Counted from the first letter of the stretch, positions 11,578 through 23,955 are shown. The stretch is 64,000 nt of DNA from Rhyzopertha dominica (GCA_025024175.1 QCXZ01000138.1:44735092-44799091); one strand, 5' to 3'. The notes: a model not told the origin generated them from the sequence alone. Translations and numbers: made by a program.

Positions 11578-11760
11578 AACCTAAAGGTTATACGAAATCT
11601 TGTCACCCCGCAGCCCTAAAATCTGAGCTTTATCCTACAAAATAGTAGGTACAGCATATGTTGAAAATATATAAAAAAAATCGACATTCGACAGATGACA
11701 ACTATCTGTCAAAGCAGTAGTTGTGTTCACTTTGCTGAGAAGCGGCAAATTTATTCAATC
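11578..11760 (-). repeat. dispersed repeat, copy 1 (inverse of 30050-30258)
   Basis: Its reverse complement aligns with 30050-30258. Shared blocks are AAAGTGAACACAA, TTTGACAGATA-TTGTCATCTGTCGA, TATTTTCAACAT, TTTTGTAGGA, AAAGCTCAGATTT and TTTCGTATAA. No coding content is seen. The family is unknown. The second copy lies just upstream of a degraded IS630-type transposase. Confidence 0.7.
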
Positions 11761-12978
11761 GATAGTATCCATACGCGCCTGGATACATGAATCATTTATA
11801 GTAACCATGTATAATATAAGGNGTTTTTGTATTCTAACTNATTAAACGATATACTTTTTATTAGAAAATCACCACACCTACACAGTTGTTTAAACNTGAG
11901 ACAATCTATNCGAGTTAGAATGAGGTTTGCTACGATCATGACACAATAGCTTCTCTACAGAACACGTAACAGAGCCAAACGATCAGGGAACATTTAGACA
12001 GCAGCGTGGGGATTTGCAGCGAATTCGCTTAATTTCAAAACCAGAGGATCCCGTCTCTGATGTTCCCTCGAAGGAAAGAGACGAAAAAAATGGAAGCATA
12101 ATTTTGCACGGTTTGTCGGAATACGACAGGTTTTATTTACATCAGGGGAAATTCAACGAAGATTTCGCAACGTCTTCCTTGTATATATACACAAGTGCGC
12201 AATTGTTTTGCTCTTGCCCCGTTCCCGTTCGTTGTTTGGCGGCTTAACACATTTGCGATATGAATTATGTGCACGCCTTGTATGCAAAAGGAAACAGGAA
12301 AGGAACATTATTATTTATGGTGCGTTTTTCACTAATTTACATTTTTCCTTAGCAAGCAAGTACCATTAAATTTTATTTAACGTTCGTTCTACCGACGAAG
12401 ATGAAATTTTAATGCCGAGAAAAAATTAAGCAGGGAACTACGCTTTCATTTGATTTGTAATCATTGTAGATTTACTCCAATAACCCTACAAATAACGTTC
12501 TAGCTCACTGCAAGAAACTATAAAATCTTGTGATGCTTATTATAGTTATAAGATGTCTTCGCTGAAAACCATTTCAGACGATCATACGGCAGAAATATTT
12601 CTGTAAAATGTCGATTGTTTTGTTTTCTTTAAAATTATTTATAGGAATCCTTAGCTGCGCATGTAAAATAATAAGCATTATTAGGTATCTCAAAAAGACA
12701 GGAAAAACACCAATGAATTCAAAAAATCTATTCCGATCTCGGAAGAAAAGTTTCTGATATCCAAAAACTCAAGAAATACTGTCGCCCAGAAACACAACAG
12801 TATTTCGANAGTTTGGCCACAGTTACTGGAACTTGACTATTGGACTTCACAAAAAGGCGGAACGTTCAGGACTTTTCCCCCTTTTCAAATTAACAAACAG
12901 AAGTTGTTGCATCTTTTTCTCATTGTTCTCACAAGCAATTATTTCAGAATCGTACTTGGCTTAAAGAAATATAATACC
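11761..12978. other. no recognised gene; a GC-richer block at 12000-12250
   Basis: Most of this is AT-rich and featureless. The block around 12000-12250 has higher complexity and an ATG-started frame of 77 codons (12014-12247). That frame has no recognisable domain and is not called as a gene. Confidence 0.4.
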
Positions 12979-13058
12979 GAAAAGGTACGAATTGGGTCCC
13001 ACTAATCTCATGTGTACCAGCTAGCTAGAAAAGGTCCTATGCGAGTTGGGTCCCACTG

Positions 13059-14013
13059 GTTCCTCCCAATAAAGCAATTACAGGGGTTTATTACTTAGGA
13101 TATTATATTTCGCAAAATCTCCTGTTTATGATATTTTGTCATTCATTGGTTATAAGTTTACAATTTAGCCGGCCATTTATAAAATGTAGAATACTTGGGC
13201 TAAGACAAAATATCAAAGCAATTTCCAGTTTAAGTTGTAAAAAAAAATTACACGAATTTGTAAACGAGGGGTCGTAAAAAGATAGATGTGTACAAATAAA
13301 AAAACTGTGGGCAAGGCATTTTTTAAAAAAGAGAAAAAGTTTTACTGAGTACCTTTTTAGGTAAGCCTAAATCTTGTTCTTTCGGTGTTTAATGCTGTAA
13401 AATATCAAATCGGTGTAGAAAAACAATATATATTGTTTTACTCGCGACTGTTTTCACAAAAAGAAAGTTCATGCTTTGAACATTATTACGAACTAAACAA
13501 CTGACAATTGTCAAACATGCTTACGTGATATACAGTAAACAATTTTAAAAAAAAGCGTGAATTTGCATTATTATTTATGCCTAAACATAAGTAAATATGA
13601 AATATTATGCAGGGTGTTTTAGCTAAAAGTTAAATTTTAAAGTTTCATGGCTTATTTAAAGGGGGTGTTCATATAAAGAGTTGAAAGTCTTGAAAAATGA
13701 ATGAGATGGGAGTTTTCAGTTGTTTTCTACAAAATTTTAATAAATCCAAACTATTTTGGCACAATAGTAACACTCACCAACTATCTCTCTGCTACATATT
13801 CATATAGCTTTAATTGAAGAATACTACTCCTTTATTTTTGTCAGATTTATTTTGGGGTTTAAAAGAATATTTTTGAAAAAGCAGCCTGTTTCATTCTAAA
13901 CGCTGTTTCTTTTATTAATTTGTTCTTATCTCGCTGGGTTTAGCCGTAAAACTAAAATTTTAATAATTAAGTATTATTATTATTAAGTATATATTATTCG
14001 ATATAACTATACT

Positions 14014-14016
<3 letters not shown>
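13059..14016. other. non-coding, with one DNA-transposon-like terminus
   Basis: No gene is supported. GCAGGGTGTTTTAGC at about 13611-13626 resembles an IS630/mariner-type terminus, but no partner end was identified. Confidence 0.35.
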
Positions 14017-14079
<63 letters not shown>

Positions 14080-14080
14080 T
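14017..14080. repeat. (TAA)n microsatellite
   Basis: About 20 TAA/AAT units. It adjoins the 3-prime end of the minus-strand LINE and probably began as that element's tandem-repeat tail. Confidence 0.85.
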
Positions 14081-16035
14081 ATTTAGCTTTATCGTTACAT
14101 AGCCACGTCAAATACAGTATCACTAACGAGTACAGATACAATACAATAGTACAAGCACAATGCACAATTTAAATAGACACGATTAAAAAGTCCTCTATAT
14201 TATAAACGCATAAATCTTGCAGTATAGCTGTTACTTCATTTTTAAATTTACTACGCTTTAAATTTTTAATTTTATCTGGTAATTTATTGAAAAATTTTAT
14301 GCACTAATAATTCACACTGTTTTGTGCAGTGTTTATTCTGTTGTAAGGCATACAAATTTTGTTCTTATTACGTGTTTCGTAAGCATGAAATGTACCATTT
14401 TTATCAAACATATTTATGTTATCATAGGCATACAGCACGCAGATAAGTATATAAAGTGAATATACGGTAAGTATTTTATTTTCTTTGAACAAACTTATAC
14501 AACTGTGTTGATGTCCTACGTCGTTTAAGATCCTAATAGCTCTCTTTTGCTTTAAGAATAGTTCATGAACACGCGAATGCATACCCCAAATGATTATTCC
14601 GCTATGGAAGTTAGAGTTGTATGCGGTAAGTGCAGTTTTTGCATTGACATTTTAGATATTTTATTGTAGAGAGAGCCTTTGATAGTTTTTTGTTCAGGAA
14701 GTTTATATGTTCTCTCCACTGAAAGTTATACTCAAACAAAACACCTAAAAATTTAAGTGGGCTCTGGTTTGCTAGTTTCTGTGTAGTAAAAAACCATCTT
14801 TTTTTGTTTTTTCGTTGTTTAAATTAAAATTATCAGTGTCAAATCACTTTTTAGTACATTGAATACTATCTCTTCCCTTGCAGGCTGCCAAATTTATAGT
14901 GTATGCGATGTTAAAGATGGAGGTATCATCCGCAAACAAACACACATCATCCGCTTTAATGTTCACTGGTAAGTCATTCACATACACCAGGAAGAGCAGC
15001 GGGCCAAGAATTGACCCTTGTGGAACCCCTTTGTCGACTTGCTTCCAGGTAGACCGTTGACCGTTATAGACTACCCGCTGTTTTCTATTGCTGAGGTAAG
15101 AACGCAGTAAACTTAATGGAACTCCCCTAATGCCATAGTATTCCAGTTTAGCAAGTAATACTTGATGCGAAACTCTGTCAAATGCTTTACTTAGATCACA
15201 GTATATAGCTTCCGTGACTAGTTTTTCGACTAGCGCTCGCGTTATATTTTCAACCACTTGGACCATGGCTGTAACAGTAGATTTACCACGTTTGTATCCA
15301 TGCTGTTTACCGCATATGTTTTTTTTCGAAGTACTGGATGAATTTGTTGTTTATCCATAGTTCAAAAATCTTTGACAAGACCGGTAGCACTGCAATAGGC
15401 CTGTAATTACTGGCATCGTTATATTGCCACCTTTATGAAGTTTTATCTCCGCAAGTTTCAGATAGTCTGGAAAATTTCCCGTTCCAATGCATAGATTCAT
15501 CAGCCTAGTGAGCGGTATTACTATTGCATGAAATACTGATTTTATAACTCGGGTGCATATTCCGTTACAGTCCTGAGTCGATTTTGAATTAATTTTCTTT
15601 GTTAAACCCTTAACATCCTGTTCAGTCACTTCATTTAAGAAGAACGATTGTACATTATCTACAGAACGCTTGTTCAACATTTCAGCAACTTTATCAGATT
15701 GAATAGTCTGATTTAATTGTGTGGCACTGCTTTTAGTGTCCGAGCATCGAGTAATTCACTGTCTTGTGAATGAACAGCTTTTTGGCTGTTGATTACCTTC
15801 CACATGGCAGCTTGTTTGTTCTGTGCCTTATGTATGTATTCAGTTAAAGCATTTGACTTCGCTTGTCTCAAATGGTTCTTATAATATGCTCGACATAATG
15901 CTCGAATAATCCGTTTTTAAAACTAGGCTGATTGTGTACAAAGCATCTAAAGCGATTTTTTCTTGTTTTAATTGAGTTGTATACCATTTTGTTAAGCTTT
16001 TTGATTTCTGAACTTTGGTTTCTGTTTCAGAAACG
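14081..16035 (-). mobile_element. 5-prime-truncated LINE (Jockey/CR1-like)
   Basis: Read on the minus strand, the order is a linker part (from about 16030), the pre-RT block (15680-15351, with FPDYLKLAEI and a shifted NYRPIAVL), then 15266-14844 with motif A (YCDLSKAFDRVSHQ), motif B (KGVPQGSILGPLLFLVYVND) and motif C (LFADDTS). The C-terminal region continues to 14304 (WGMHSRVHELFLKQKRAIRI). The endonuclease domain is absent. Several frameshifts and stops (near 15420, 15290, 14830 and 14640) break the frame. The (TAA)n tract at 14017-14080 fits as its tail. Confidence 0.8.
14844..15266 (-). pseudogene. reverse transcriptase core of the minus-strand LINE
   Basis: The longest open part of the element, 140 codons, holding RT motifs A, B and C with the catalytic aspartates (CDLSKAFD and FADD) intact. 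It degenerates after about residue 115. The apparent ATG is internal to the original ORF2 and is not a true start. Confidence 0.8.
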
Positions 16036-16185
16036 ATGTTTATGTGGAATACTAGGTATTATAGAATTTCTAAGAAAATATTTTTTATAACACTATGGCT
16101 CACTGGGACCCAACTCGCCTATGTTTGGGACCCAAGTCGCATTGCAGATTAGTATCCCTGCATCGGCCGGGACTCAATTCTCCTA

Positions 16186-17129
16186 CCCCCAAAATAATAG
16201 TTTGCTATAATGTAATTATTATTTAATGAGATCACTTAGAGACACCCAGTCGGAGTCGCCAAACTTTAAAAACGTGATTACTCGAAAGTAGTTTTTGAGG
16301 ACAGTAACCTTTCAAAGAAAGCAACCACTTTATATAAGTTGGCGCAAAATACCCACATAATACCCAGCAAAGTAAGCATCTAAATATTGGTACAAAACTA
16401 TAATCCACCCAACGGGCACGTTCAGATTTAATTAAACTTAAACAATAAGCCATATTATATTCAGCGCGGCAATAATTTTGGCCCTAAGCTCTCAGATCAC
16501 GTCCCATTCAAAACGTTCACTTTTTACAGTTATTGTCCGCCCAAATAACTGCTCTCGTCGGACCTTACCTGTTTCTGTAATCACCGGGCGCAATAATAAT
16601 TGAAATCGGTCAGCCAGGTCTGCCTAATCCCGGGGAATTACACGCGGAAGAATAGAAAGGGATTCGCCATGCANAGGAACGATGCCGAGCTAAATCACTT
16701 TTACTGCCTTTAGGTCGGGTATGCGGACGTTCTCACGTTAAGCGCGATTTTGGAACTGTGGTACAGCTTAATTTGGGGTATTCATTGGGAAGCTTCTGAA
16801 AACGGCATTACATACAGTGTTTCAAAAAGGTCTTGCGAAATTTTAGTGGGTTATAGAGGGTTGAAAGCAAGCGTTTTCACCCCCAGAGGAATTTTTGTCA
16901 ATGCCGATAGACCTTTTGGTTCGTTGAAATTCGGAATCGCACAACCGTTCTAACATGTGAGAATCTTACTGCACGAGAAGCCATCGCCCCCTCCCCCCAA
17001 AGGTTCCTCTTGTATGGCTTCATGTATGTTGTATGGTTTCATAGACCAAGAAGTTGATGTAAAAATCAACGGAGTTAAATCGGGACTTTGTGCTATGCAA
17101 CTGCGATTCTTCAACCAAGAAATTGTTGG
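16186..17129. other. non-coding block with host-like complexity
   Basis: 16460-16760 is richer in GC and CpG than its surroundings and has no repeat signature. It may be a conserved non-coding element. Short open frames (16232-16453 minus, 16750-16953 and 16957-17283 plus) show no domain and are not called. Confidence 0.35.
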
Positions 17130-17920
17130 TATAGTAATGCAACTCTCTTACCGTTTTTACAACCCTGCAGTACTATTTACCTTTCATTTACAAGCACAGT
17201 TGGAATGGCATGCGACCCCTCATAAATCAAACCCTCTCTTTGTGATTTTGCGAATTTACAGTGCCGGCTTTAAGCCGTTTTAAAACTCGTTTTTTGTTAG
17301 TGTAGTGTATATTATTCTAAGTAGTTTTTAATCATTCGGTTAATAAGAGGTTTTACATCGATCGTTTTTGTTTACGTCTCAAAATGAATTGTACGTAGTT
17401 TTAGATGAGTAGCAACATTATTTTACACAAGCAAAGTATATCTAGTTATAATGAAATTTCTTTAATTGCCTATATTTTCAATAATATCTCTCACAGTCGT
17501 GTAGGGGACACCAACCATTTCACTTGTCACTTTTAACGGAGCACTGCACTCTTTTTTTTATCAAAAAATTGTATACATTTTTTATGATTCCTTTGGCATC
17601 TTGGGTAAGGTAACGACGAATCCTCTTGTTTTCTTCAATTTGCACTTCCATGTCAGCGGAGCAGCTTTTTCCCAAGGACGCAACATTTTTCGCTTCTCTT
17701 GTCTCGCGCACAGAAATACTAAGACTGAATGCTAGTTTTGCTTTGACCGGTAGTGAACTTTAAATAATCCGATCCTGCTTAACCATCTTCCTAAAATCGG
17801 ACCTAAATTTATGGTAATCCGGTTATTTGCGGTAACTTGTGAGGGGCCGCCTGTTGTTCGAGATGAAAGATAAATTTTATTGCAGGGTTGTAATAACGGT
17901 AAGAGAGTTGCATTACTATA
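17130..17920. repeat. inverted repeat arms 17130-17224 and 17838-17920
   Basis: TATAGTAATGCAACTCTCTT with ACCGTT-TTACAACCCTGCA at 17130-17171 recurs as its reverse complement at 17880-17920. Weaker similarity continues (TTTCAT, CCCCTCA) to 17224 and 17838. The loop is about 610 bp and contains a transposase fragment (17460-17711). This may be the pair of ends of a defective DNA transposon. Confidence 0.6.
17460..17711 (-). pseudogene. IS630/Tc1-like transposase, N-terminal DNA-binding fragment
   Basis: On the minus strand an open part includes the helix DAKGIIKNVYNFLIKKR. After a one-base shift at about 17525 it continues as KVTSEMVGVPYTTVRDIIEN, a helix-turn-helix of the GVSxxTVxxI type found at the start of insect DDE_3/IS630-family transposases. 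No catalytic domain follows. It lies inside the inverted repeat 17130-17920 and may belong to it. Confidence 0.45.
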
Positions 17921-18176
17921 TAGCTGAACCTGTACCTGAACATTTGCACTTTCCAGTAGCTCAGGAGATGAGCTCTTTATATACTTAAATATTGAGAGGT
18001 GCCAACAATACTGTCCAACATGTTGCATGTCAGCAAACTGTTCTAACGTAAATGTGATCTATTCAACAGTTTAGAAGCAAAATTTCGTTGCAAACAAAAC
18101 AAGTAAAACACTAAATTATATATAGCAGACTAAAATTACTTTTAAATAACGTCGTATGTTAAAAAACGCATCAGCT

Positions 18177-18650
18177 GATTGATTGATTAAACTAGCGTAC
18201 GGTCAGCATTTCTGCCACTCCCGGATATACCGCCGGGTCGGGCGTCTAGGCTGGTTTGAAGGGGCAAATATAAGGACTGGAAGGGGAAGGTTATATAGGT
18301 TATACATTCATATTCTTTGAATGTTTGATTAATTCTTGTTTTTTGTCATTTCTAGCTATTATTCTTCGTTTTCCCCCTGACTTTTGTATTATTCTGTCTA
18401 TAGTTGTTTTCTTGTTTTCCATGTAAAGTATCTTCCTTTTTTGGTTGGTCTCCACTTAGTTCCCAGGTCTTCCTTAACATGTGGTCTGCATCTCTCCTTT
18501 AGATGTGTCCCTCGTATTTCATCACTCATGTGTCTATTATTTTTATGATCGTTTTCCCATCCAAGAGCTCAACTGTTGCCACACGACTGGTATGTATTTG
18601 GTTGAAGGATTTCTTTACCTTAGATTGTCATTTTGCTATTTCTTGAGTTA
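18177..18650 (-). mobile_element. RTE-like LINE, truncated second copy
   Basis: The reverse complement matches the 3-prime part of the LINE at 24968-26815. Shared features are a (TCAA)n tail (here GATT units at 18176-18189), CGGTATATCCGGGAGTGGCAG, GACCGTACGCT, TCTATAGTTGTTTTC, TGGTCTCCACTTAG and the region around TATGATCGTT. It lacks about 60 bp of the 3-prime UTR present in the other copy and is truncated upstream. Confidence 0.75.
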
Positions 18651-19109
18651 TTTGCCTGAGCACTGCGTTAGCTCTTTTGTAGGTTGGGACATGTGCACCT
18701 ACTATGCATACTGTTTCCGTCTTCTTGTATACACTTAACTAGCTACACGGAATTACCTCACTATAGCGAAGCAACAGCAATAATAGTAACGCAAACATAA
18801 GTACATACATAGCACTATGACACGTTATGAATTAAACTCTTAGAATTTTATGTATATAGTTGTTCGATTTCTGTATCTTGTTTAGGTTGCTTTTTTCACG
18901 ATGATGTTGACGTTTCATTGTGATTTCATCTATGTTTGTCTGATCGCCTGCTGCAGCTCTAGTTGGTGGATGAGGTGATGTTCTTGCCTGTGAGCATTTT
19001 TTTATATATTAGAGCTCATTTCCATGGCTTCCTGGTCTCCAACCTGGTGTGGAGAAGACTCTGCAACCGAAGCCTTTTTGTTCCAAGTCTTTTATGAGTT
19101 GTATTTAGA

Positions 19110-19945
19110 CCTTGAACAGTTTCTNCCAAGCTGCTACAATACTAGCTCATTCACAATTCGGTTTTTGCCAAGAAAAGTCAACCGAAGATGCCTTATCCAT
19201 CTCAACATTAAACAGCAGTAAAGCGTTGAACGATAATGAGAAAATAATAGGCGGCTTTCCTGTGTTGACCTTAACAATGCAAACCTGTTGTCAGCTCTGC
19301 ACGACATTGGATTAAGAGGGACGCCTGTAAGTTATTTACAAAGTATCGCAAAAGACGTTTTTAAAAGAAAAAATACAAAGCTGTCACAGCAAAACATCCA
19401 CAGCCGAATCAGGCACCACAGCGCAAAGTACTGGGTGTCATACTATTTTGTATTTATCTGCCGTCAGAGGGTTGATAATCTGATATGCGGATGACGCAGC
19501 TGTATTGTACTCGTATTATAAGGGTTGTAGGTAAGTGGAGCACACTAAAAGAATTGATGGAAGAGGGCGTATTGGAAGTATTAAAAGAGTTGCTTTGACT
19601 TTCAATTGTAGTCAATATACTTGATTAAGAAAAGTTTCTAGCCTTCAGTGCTTAATCTTTATAATGACAGACAATGACAGTACTAAAGAGTGACGATAAG
19701 AAGAGAAGATACCTAAAGATATATTGAAGAGTTCAAGAATATTAAGTACTTAAGCATACCTACATGTGAACACCAATTTAACGTCGGTTATCCATGTTCA
19801 GCATTTAATTAAAAAAAACAATAATTAAAACATTGATATTATCCGTTTATATATTGTGTAGAATACAGTTTAATTGGATGCGGAATAAAAAAAATAGATA
19901 CATCCTAAAGTTATCTAAAGCAAGTCATAGAAACATAGCACGGAA
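19110..19945 (+). mobile_element. LINE reverse transcriptase, heavily decayed
   Basis: Across several frames the translation keeps RT landmarks: AHSQFGF-KSTEDALS, SKALNDNEK, the DIGLRGTP-SYLQS block, a worn motif B (PQRKVLGVILFCIY) and motif C as YADDAA near 19488-19505. Further down, IKYLSIP-CEHQFN (19735-19780) and QYSLIGCGIKK (19862-19900) match the thumb region of Jockey/CR1-type proteins. Stops and shifts occur every 50-100 bp and the ends are not defined. Confidence 0.65.
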
Positions 19946-20657
19946 TCATTGTATCGCGAACCTTCGCAACGGGATATTGATTTTTTTATAAGTAGGTATG
20001 CCAAACAAGTAACAATATCCACATATAAAAATACGGCAAAAAAGATATCTCAGCTTGCGTAGTTCTATTATTATGGCTTACAACAGACGGCAAGTCAATC
20101 ACTGCGGTTTTGAAGAGGATTTTATCATTTTCATGGTGGACAGGATAACAGTTTACATGGAACGGTACAAAAAAGAATAAACTAGAAAATCGGTCAAAAG
20201 TGGCCAAGTTCTCTTTTTAAGAACAAAACAGAAAAATGATTTGCACTATTATGTACCTATTAGGCACAATAGACAATATTGAATCCTTATTTTTAAATTT
20301 TATTTTTATTCGAATAGTAACCCGTAAATTTTATCGGGTATCTACATACTTTTAAATTTTGGTCTCTTTTGTTTATTGTAATATATAATTTCTATCTATT
20401 AAAAAGTTCCTTTAATTATAATTAATTATATTAGTTAATATTTAACTATTAATTAGCAGACACTAGTTGTTATATAAACCCGTTCACAAGCTTGCTTTTA
20501 TAAATATTTGCTATGTTAATTTTATATTAACTGATAGCTTTGCAATTATCATAATGTAACTAAAACAAACAAAATACATTATTTACATTATTAAATTATA
20601 TGAAAATGGCAGTGTGGCGCCCGTTATATGTAAGGACTCCCCACTTTTACACAACTA
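19946..20657. other. AT-rich, nothing recognised
   Basis: No supported gene or repeat. The short minus-strand frame at 19986-20207 has no recognisable domain. Confidence 0.5.
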
Positions 20658-20730
20658 GACCGTGTGGCCTAATGGATAAGGCGTCGGACTTCGGATCCGA
20701 AGATTGCAGGTTCGAGTCCTGTCACGGTCG
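20658..20730 (+). tRNA. tRNA-Arg (anticodon TCG)
   Basis: Reads CGA arginine codons during translation. The 73 bases fold into a full cloverleaf. The acceptor GACCGTG (20658-20664) pairs with CACGGTC (20723-20729). The D arm holds the A box (TGGCCTAATGG). The anticodon stem TCGGA/TCCGA encloses the loop CTTCGGA with TCG at 20691-20693. The T arm GCAGG-TTCGAGT-CCTGT carries the B box GGTTCGAGTCC. There is no intron, and CCA is not encoded, as expected in eukaryotes. A T5 pol III stop follows at 20739. No flanking repeats are seen, so this looks like a functional host gene rather than a tRNA-derived SINE. Confidence 0.96.
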
Positions 20731-20738
20731 CTCCTAAC

Positions 20739-20743
20739 TTTTT
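20739..20743 (+). terminator. RNA polymerase III T-tract terminator
   Basis: TTTTT starts 9 bases after the tRNA end. A backup T8 run begins at about 20747. Confidence 0.8.
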
Positions 20744-20747
20744 CGAT

Positions 20748-23700
20748 TTTTTTTCGTTATAAACTGAAATGTTTTACATGCCAGTAATAATGCATCGTCT
20801 GTTGCATCCAAAATATAATTTATAATAATCAAGCATAGTGTACTGAAAAAAAAATAATGTACCTATATTATACTCAACTGCGTATATTAAAACTAGGAAT
20901 TCAATTCGGCAACTGTATTTAGTGATAGGTGAAATAGTTGTCTGTTTAATTCTCTATAGACATATATTTTTTTACTTCTACAATAATATACTGTGTATTT
21001 GCAATTTTTGTATATTTTTTCTATGCAGCATCTATCTTATATTATTATTATTATATTAGCTTATATCTTCTAATTAAGAACAAAATTACTTTCACGAAAA
21101 TATACCTACTAATTCTTTTATAACTAATAGAAGTCGGATTTTTGCAAAACTGTGGTGAGGTATTGTAGAATTCTTTCACCAAAAACATATAAACTAAAAT
21201 GCATGTATCGTTTTCTTTACATGTTTAGGTGTAAAATGACGAAAACCATTTTACAAGTCTAATTTTCCTAAAAGAGGCTATAAGTTTCATTTAGTGTCGA
21301 ATGACAAATCCTATCCTATTTATTGTTTTACCTCACAAAGTAAATGAGATTTGAAACATGTTAAATAAATTAGTAAAACTATATATTTTTGTAAGTTTAG
21401 TGAACTAGTGTTCTACTCAATCAACTCGTACCTATTACCTGGATATTTTCATGTATACAAATACTCGTACTCTTTATTGGAAATTATAATAAAGTGTGAT
21501 AAAAATAAACTATTGTGTTAACTACGAAAATAGAAATATTCAAACCCATCTTGTTAATTAAGGAGATATAACAACTAACAAAAAAATAGGGTTGCACTTG
21601 ATTTTTTATATTTGATGAAATATAAAATTGTCTTAAATAATAAAGCCTCCGTTTGTCAAACAATTGCAATAAATTATGAGTTATTTATTTATCATTATAT
21701 TGAAAACCATAAATTTCAATTAGGTAGCTTGGAAACATTATGTGCTTTGTCTCACTTGATTTATCTTATAACTCTGACGATCGTTTCGATCTGACGGTCA
21801 TTGTCAAAGAAATAACAGCGTTATTATTCAGGATGTTTCATAATGAATGCACCTTTTAATCCATTCAACGTATTCATAAAATTAATTTTAAAACTAACCA
21901 TTATTCGCTGAATTCGCTCAAACCATACTTCAGTTATGCCATCTTGAAGATGTGAAACTTCTGCCCTCCTGTTGTTGTACGAGCAACTAGAAAAAATTCA
22001 ACAAAATTGGTTAAGAAGTAATTATAGATTACAATGAGTTTATCTTAAACCAACATTGTATGGCAACTTTTTGGAAAAAGAAACCATCCATTGATATATC
22101 ATATTGAATGAGCCACTTGGCGACAAATTTACGTACTTCATAGTATTTAAATGAAATCTTTGTGGCCATAATCTTTAAAAATATTTACCCCAAGATTCTA
22201 GCACGATTAGTTTACAAAATACAGCTGCTTCCTGATCTCCCTGCATACGAAACGCAATAATTCTGTCGTAAAATTGTTGTCGAATTATAAAGTTATCTAC
22301 CTATTAAATTAACAATGATTTTTAGACGCAGAATTGAGTATACATGTAATAGTCCAAATAATTCCCTGAATTAAAATTATTATTGCTGCTCTAACATCTA
22401 ATCAAAAAAGTTCGAATTATCACAGAAATGGACTAATGTGTTGAATGCAGAATATAAATAATGTTTTCAAAATGTTTTGGATTTGAAACGATCGTTTTAA
22501 CAACCTGATTGTAAATTTTAGATACTTAAATATTTCTGGGCTTATACATTTGCAGAAATGATCACAAATTATAAAAAGAATGTTCTACATTCAAAATAAT
22601 CTTTAAATTAAACAAGAATGTCCCTTCAATTCTTATTTGGTAAGAAACGTGTGCCGCAAAACTCTTTTATTTTTTAAATGTTTCACTTAACAATATTGCG
22701 ATAAAATTTACTTTAGTTCTTTAATATAAGGTTTTATTTCTGACAACTCATTTAGTATAGTTTAGGTTTTACAATAAAATGAATTTTTGATTGGGCAATT
22801 TTTGCAGAATTAAATAACCTTAAAAAATGACAGCCCCCTGTCTGTTTTATATTGCTCACCTCGTACATATTACTTTATCTATGAGGCATATAACTAATTT
22901 AAAACCGACAAGTAGAGACAAGTCTCTCTGATTTATTACTTTTTAGCAGAGTGGGATTTTGCGTTATAAAACTTCTTGAAACTTCAGCTTTTTTGTGTTG
23001 GTTGGTTTGAACTACCCTTTGCAGTATCATCATCATTTATTGATGACGTGCTCCAATTGACCCGTTGCTTCGACTATATAACGGTTTTTTTTGTAACTTC
23101 CAATACTGGGTTGGCCCCGAATACAAAAAAATCTTCTTCAATGACATGCTTTATTTATGGAATGAGATATAACAAGAATTTTTATATATTGTATTTATTC
23201 ATACGGGGCTACTCCAACCCTTTTCTGCGATAATAGGTGCTCGACCCAAAATTCAGCCGCCGGCGAATAACCAACCGCTTAAAGTTTGGAAGCCATCCAT
23301 TAATATATCGGCCTTTGAAGATTCCTGACCGTTGTCCACTCAATCCTGGATCCCGTGGAATTTGCAGTGTAAGCCCCGGCCAACTTAAACTACACCGAGG
23401 TGTATCCTGATGTAAGCATCCCACAGGAACATGAAATTATATGCCATATATGAATATAGTGGCCGGGCCATTATTCAAACTATACCCTTTAAATTTGTGG
23501 CGTAAGTTGGTGAACTAAATTACTTTCATAAATCCTCGAACGTATTTATTACGTATAAACGCGGGGATATCCTATAAATACTCGGCACACAATGCAGCGA
23601 TATTTTAATGTTATGCTCGTTATCTCCAGTCGGGGCTCCGGTTTAGGAAGAGGACTTCAAGCAGATGTTCTAAACGAGTGCTAAGCAGACATCTTTTAAT

Positions 23701-23955
23701 TTTTTATTGATTACAACAATACTCGAATTAATGTAGTTTGCATATACATTATTTTGAAACGCCAGAATTCACTGTATAGCAAAAAAATTCATATACTAAA
23801 CAATCTTTTTAATCAGTGGTTCAGAAATCCAACAGTTTAAATGAAAAAAAAAACAGTTTATTTGAAGGCGAAGTATGAATGAACCTGAAACAATCTTTTA
23901 AATTCAGCAATCGTATAAATTAAACAATCTTGACACTACAAAGTTATGGAAATAG
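20748..23955. other. gene-free AT-rich stretch
   Basis: No coding region is supported. CAGGATGTTTCATAATGAATGC at about 21829 resembles an IS630/mariner-type terminus. 23215-23700 is more GC- and CpG-rich, with motifs such as CGTATTTATTACGTATAAACG, and may be a conserved non-coding block. Confidence 0.45.

Larger units (their letters stand above)
12979..16185. mobile_element. candidate element bounded by inverted GGGTCCCA motif arrays
   Basis: Two copies of a motif like GCGAGTTGGGTCCCACT lie at 12985-13003 and 13041-13058. The left pair is itself a tandem duplication beginning AAAAGGT. Inverse copies lie at 16101-16119 (CACTGGGACCCAACTCGCC) and 16124-16142, with a degenerate third near 16160-16185. 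Paired subterminal motifs in inverse orientation about 3.1 kb apart suggest an unidentified DNA transposon or a fold-back repeat. The LINE at 14095-16035 would have inserted inside it. No transposase belonging to it is seen. Confidence 0.35.

Noticed and set aside
12014..12247. A 77-codon plus-strand frame in a GC-richer block
   Set aside because: No domain, repeat relationship or exon signal was seen. It is kept only as part of the intergenic description.
14017..14080. Considered as the start of a CRISPR-like or satellite array
   Set aside because: It is a plain TAA microsatellite at a LINE end, with no spacer structure.
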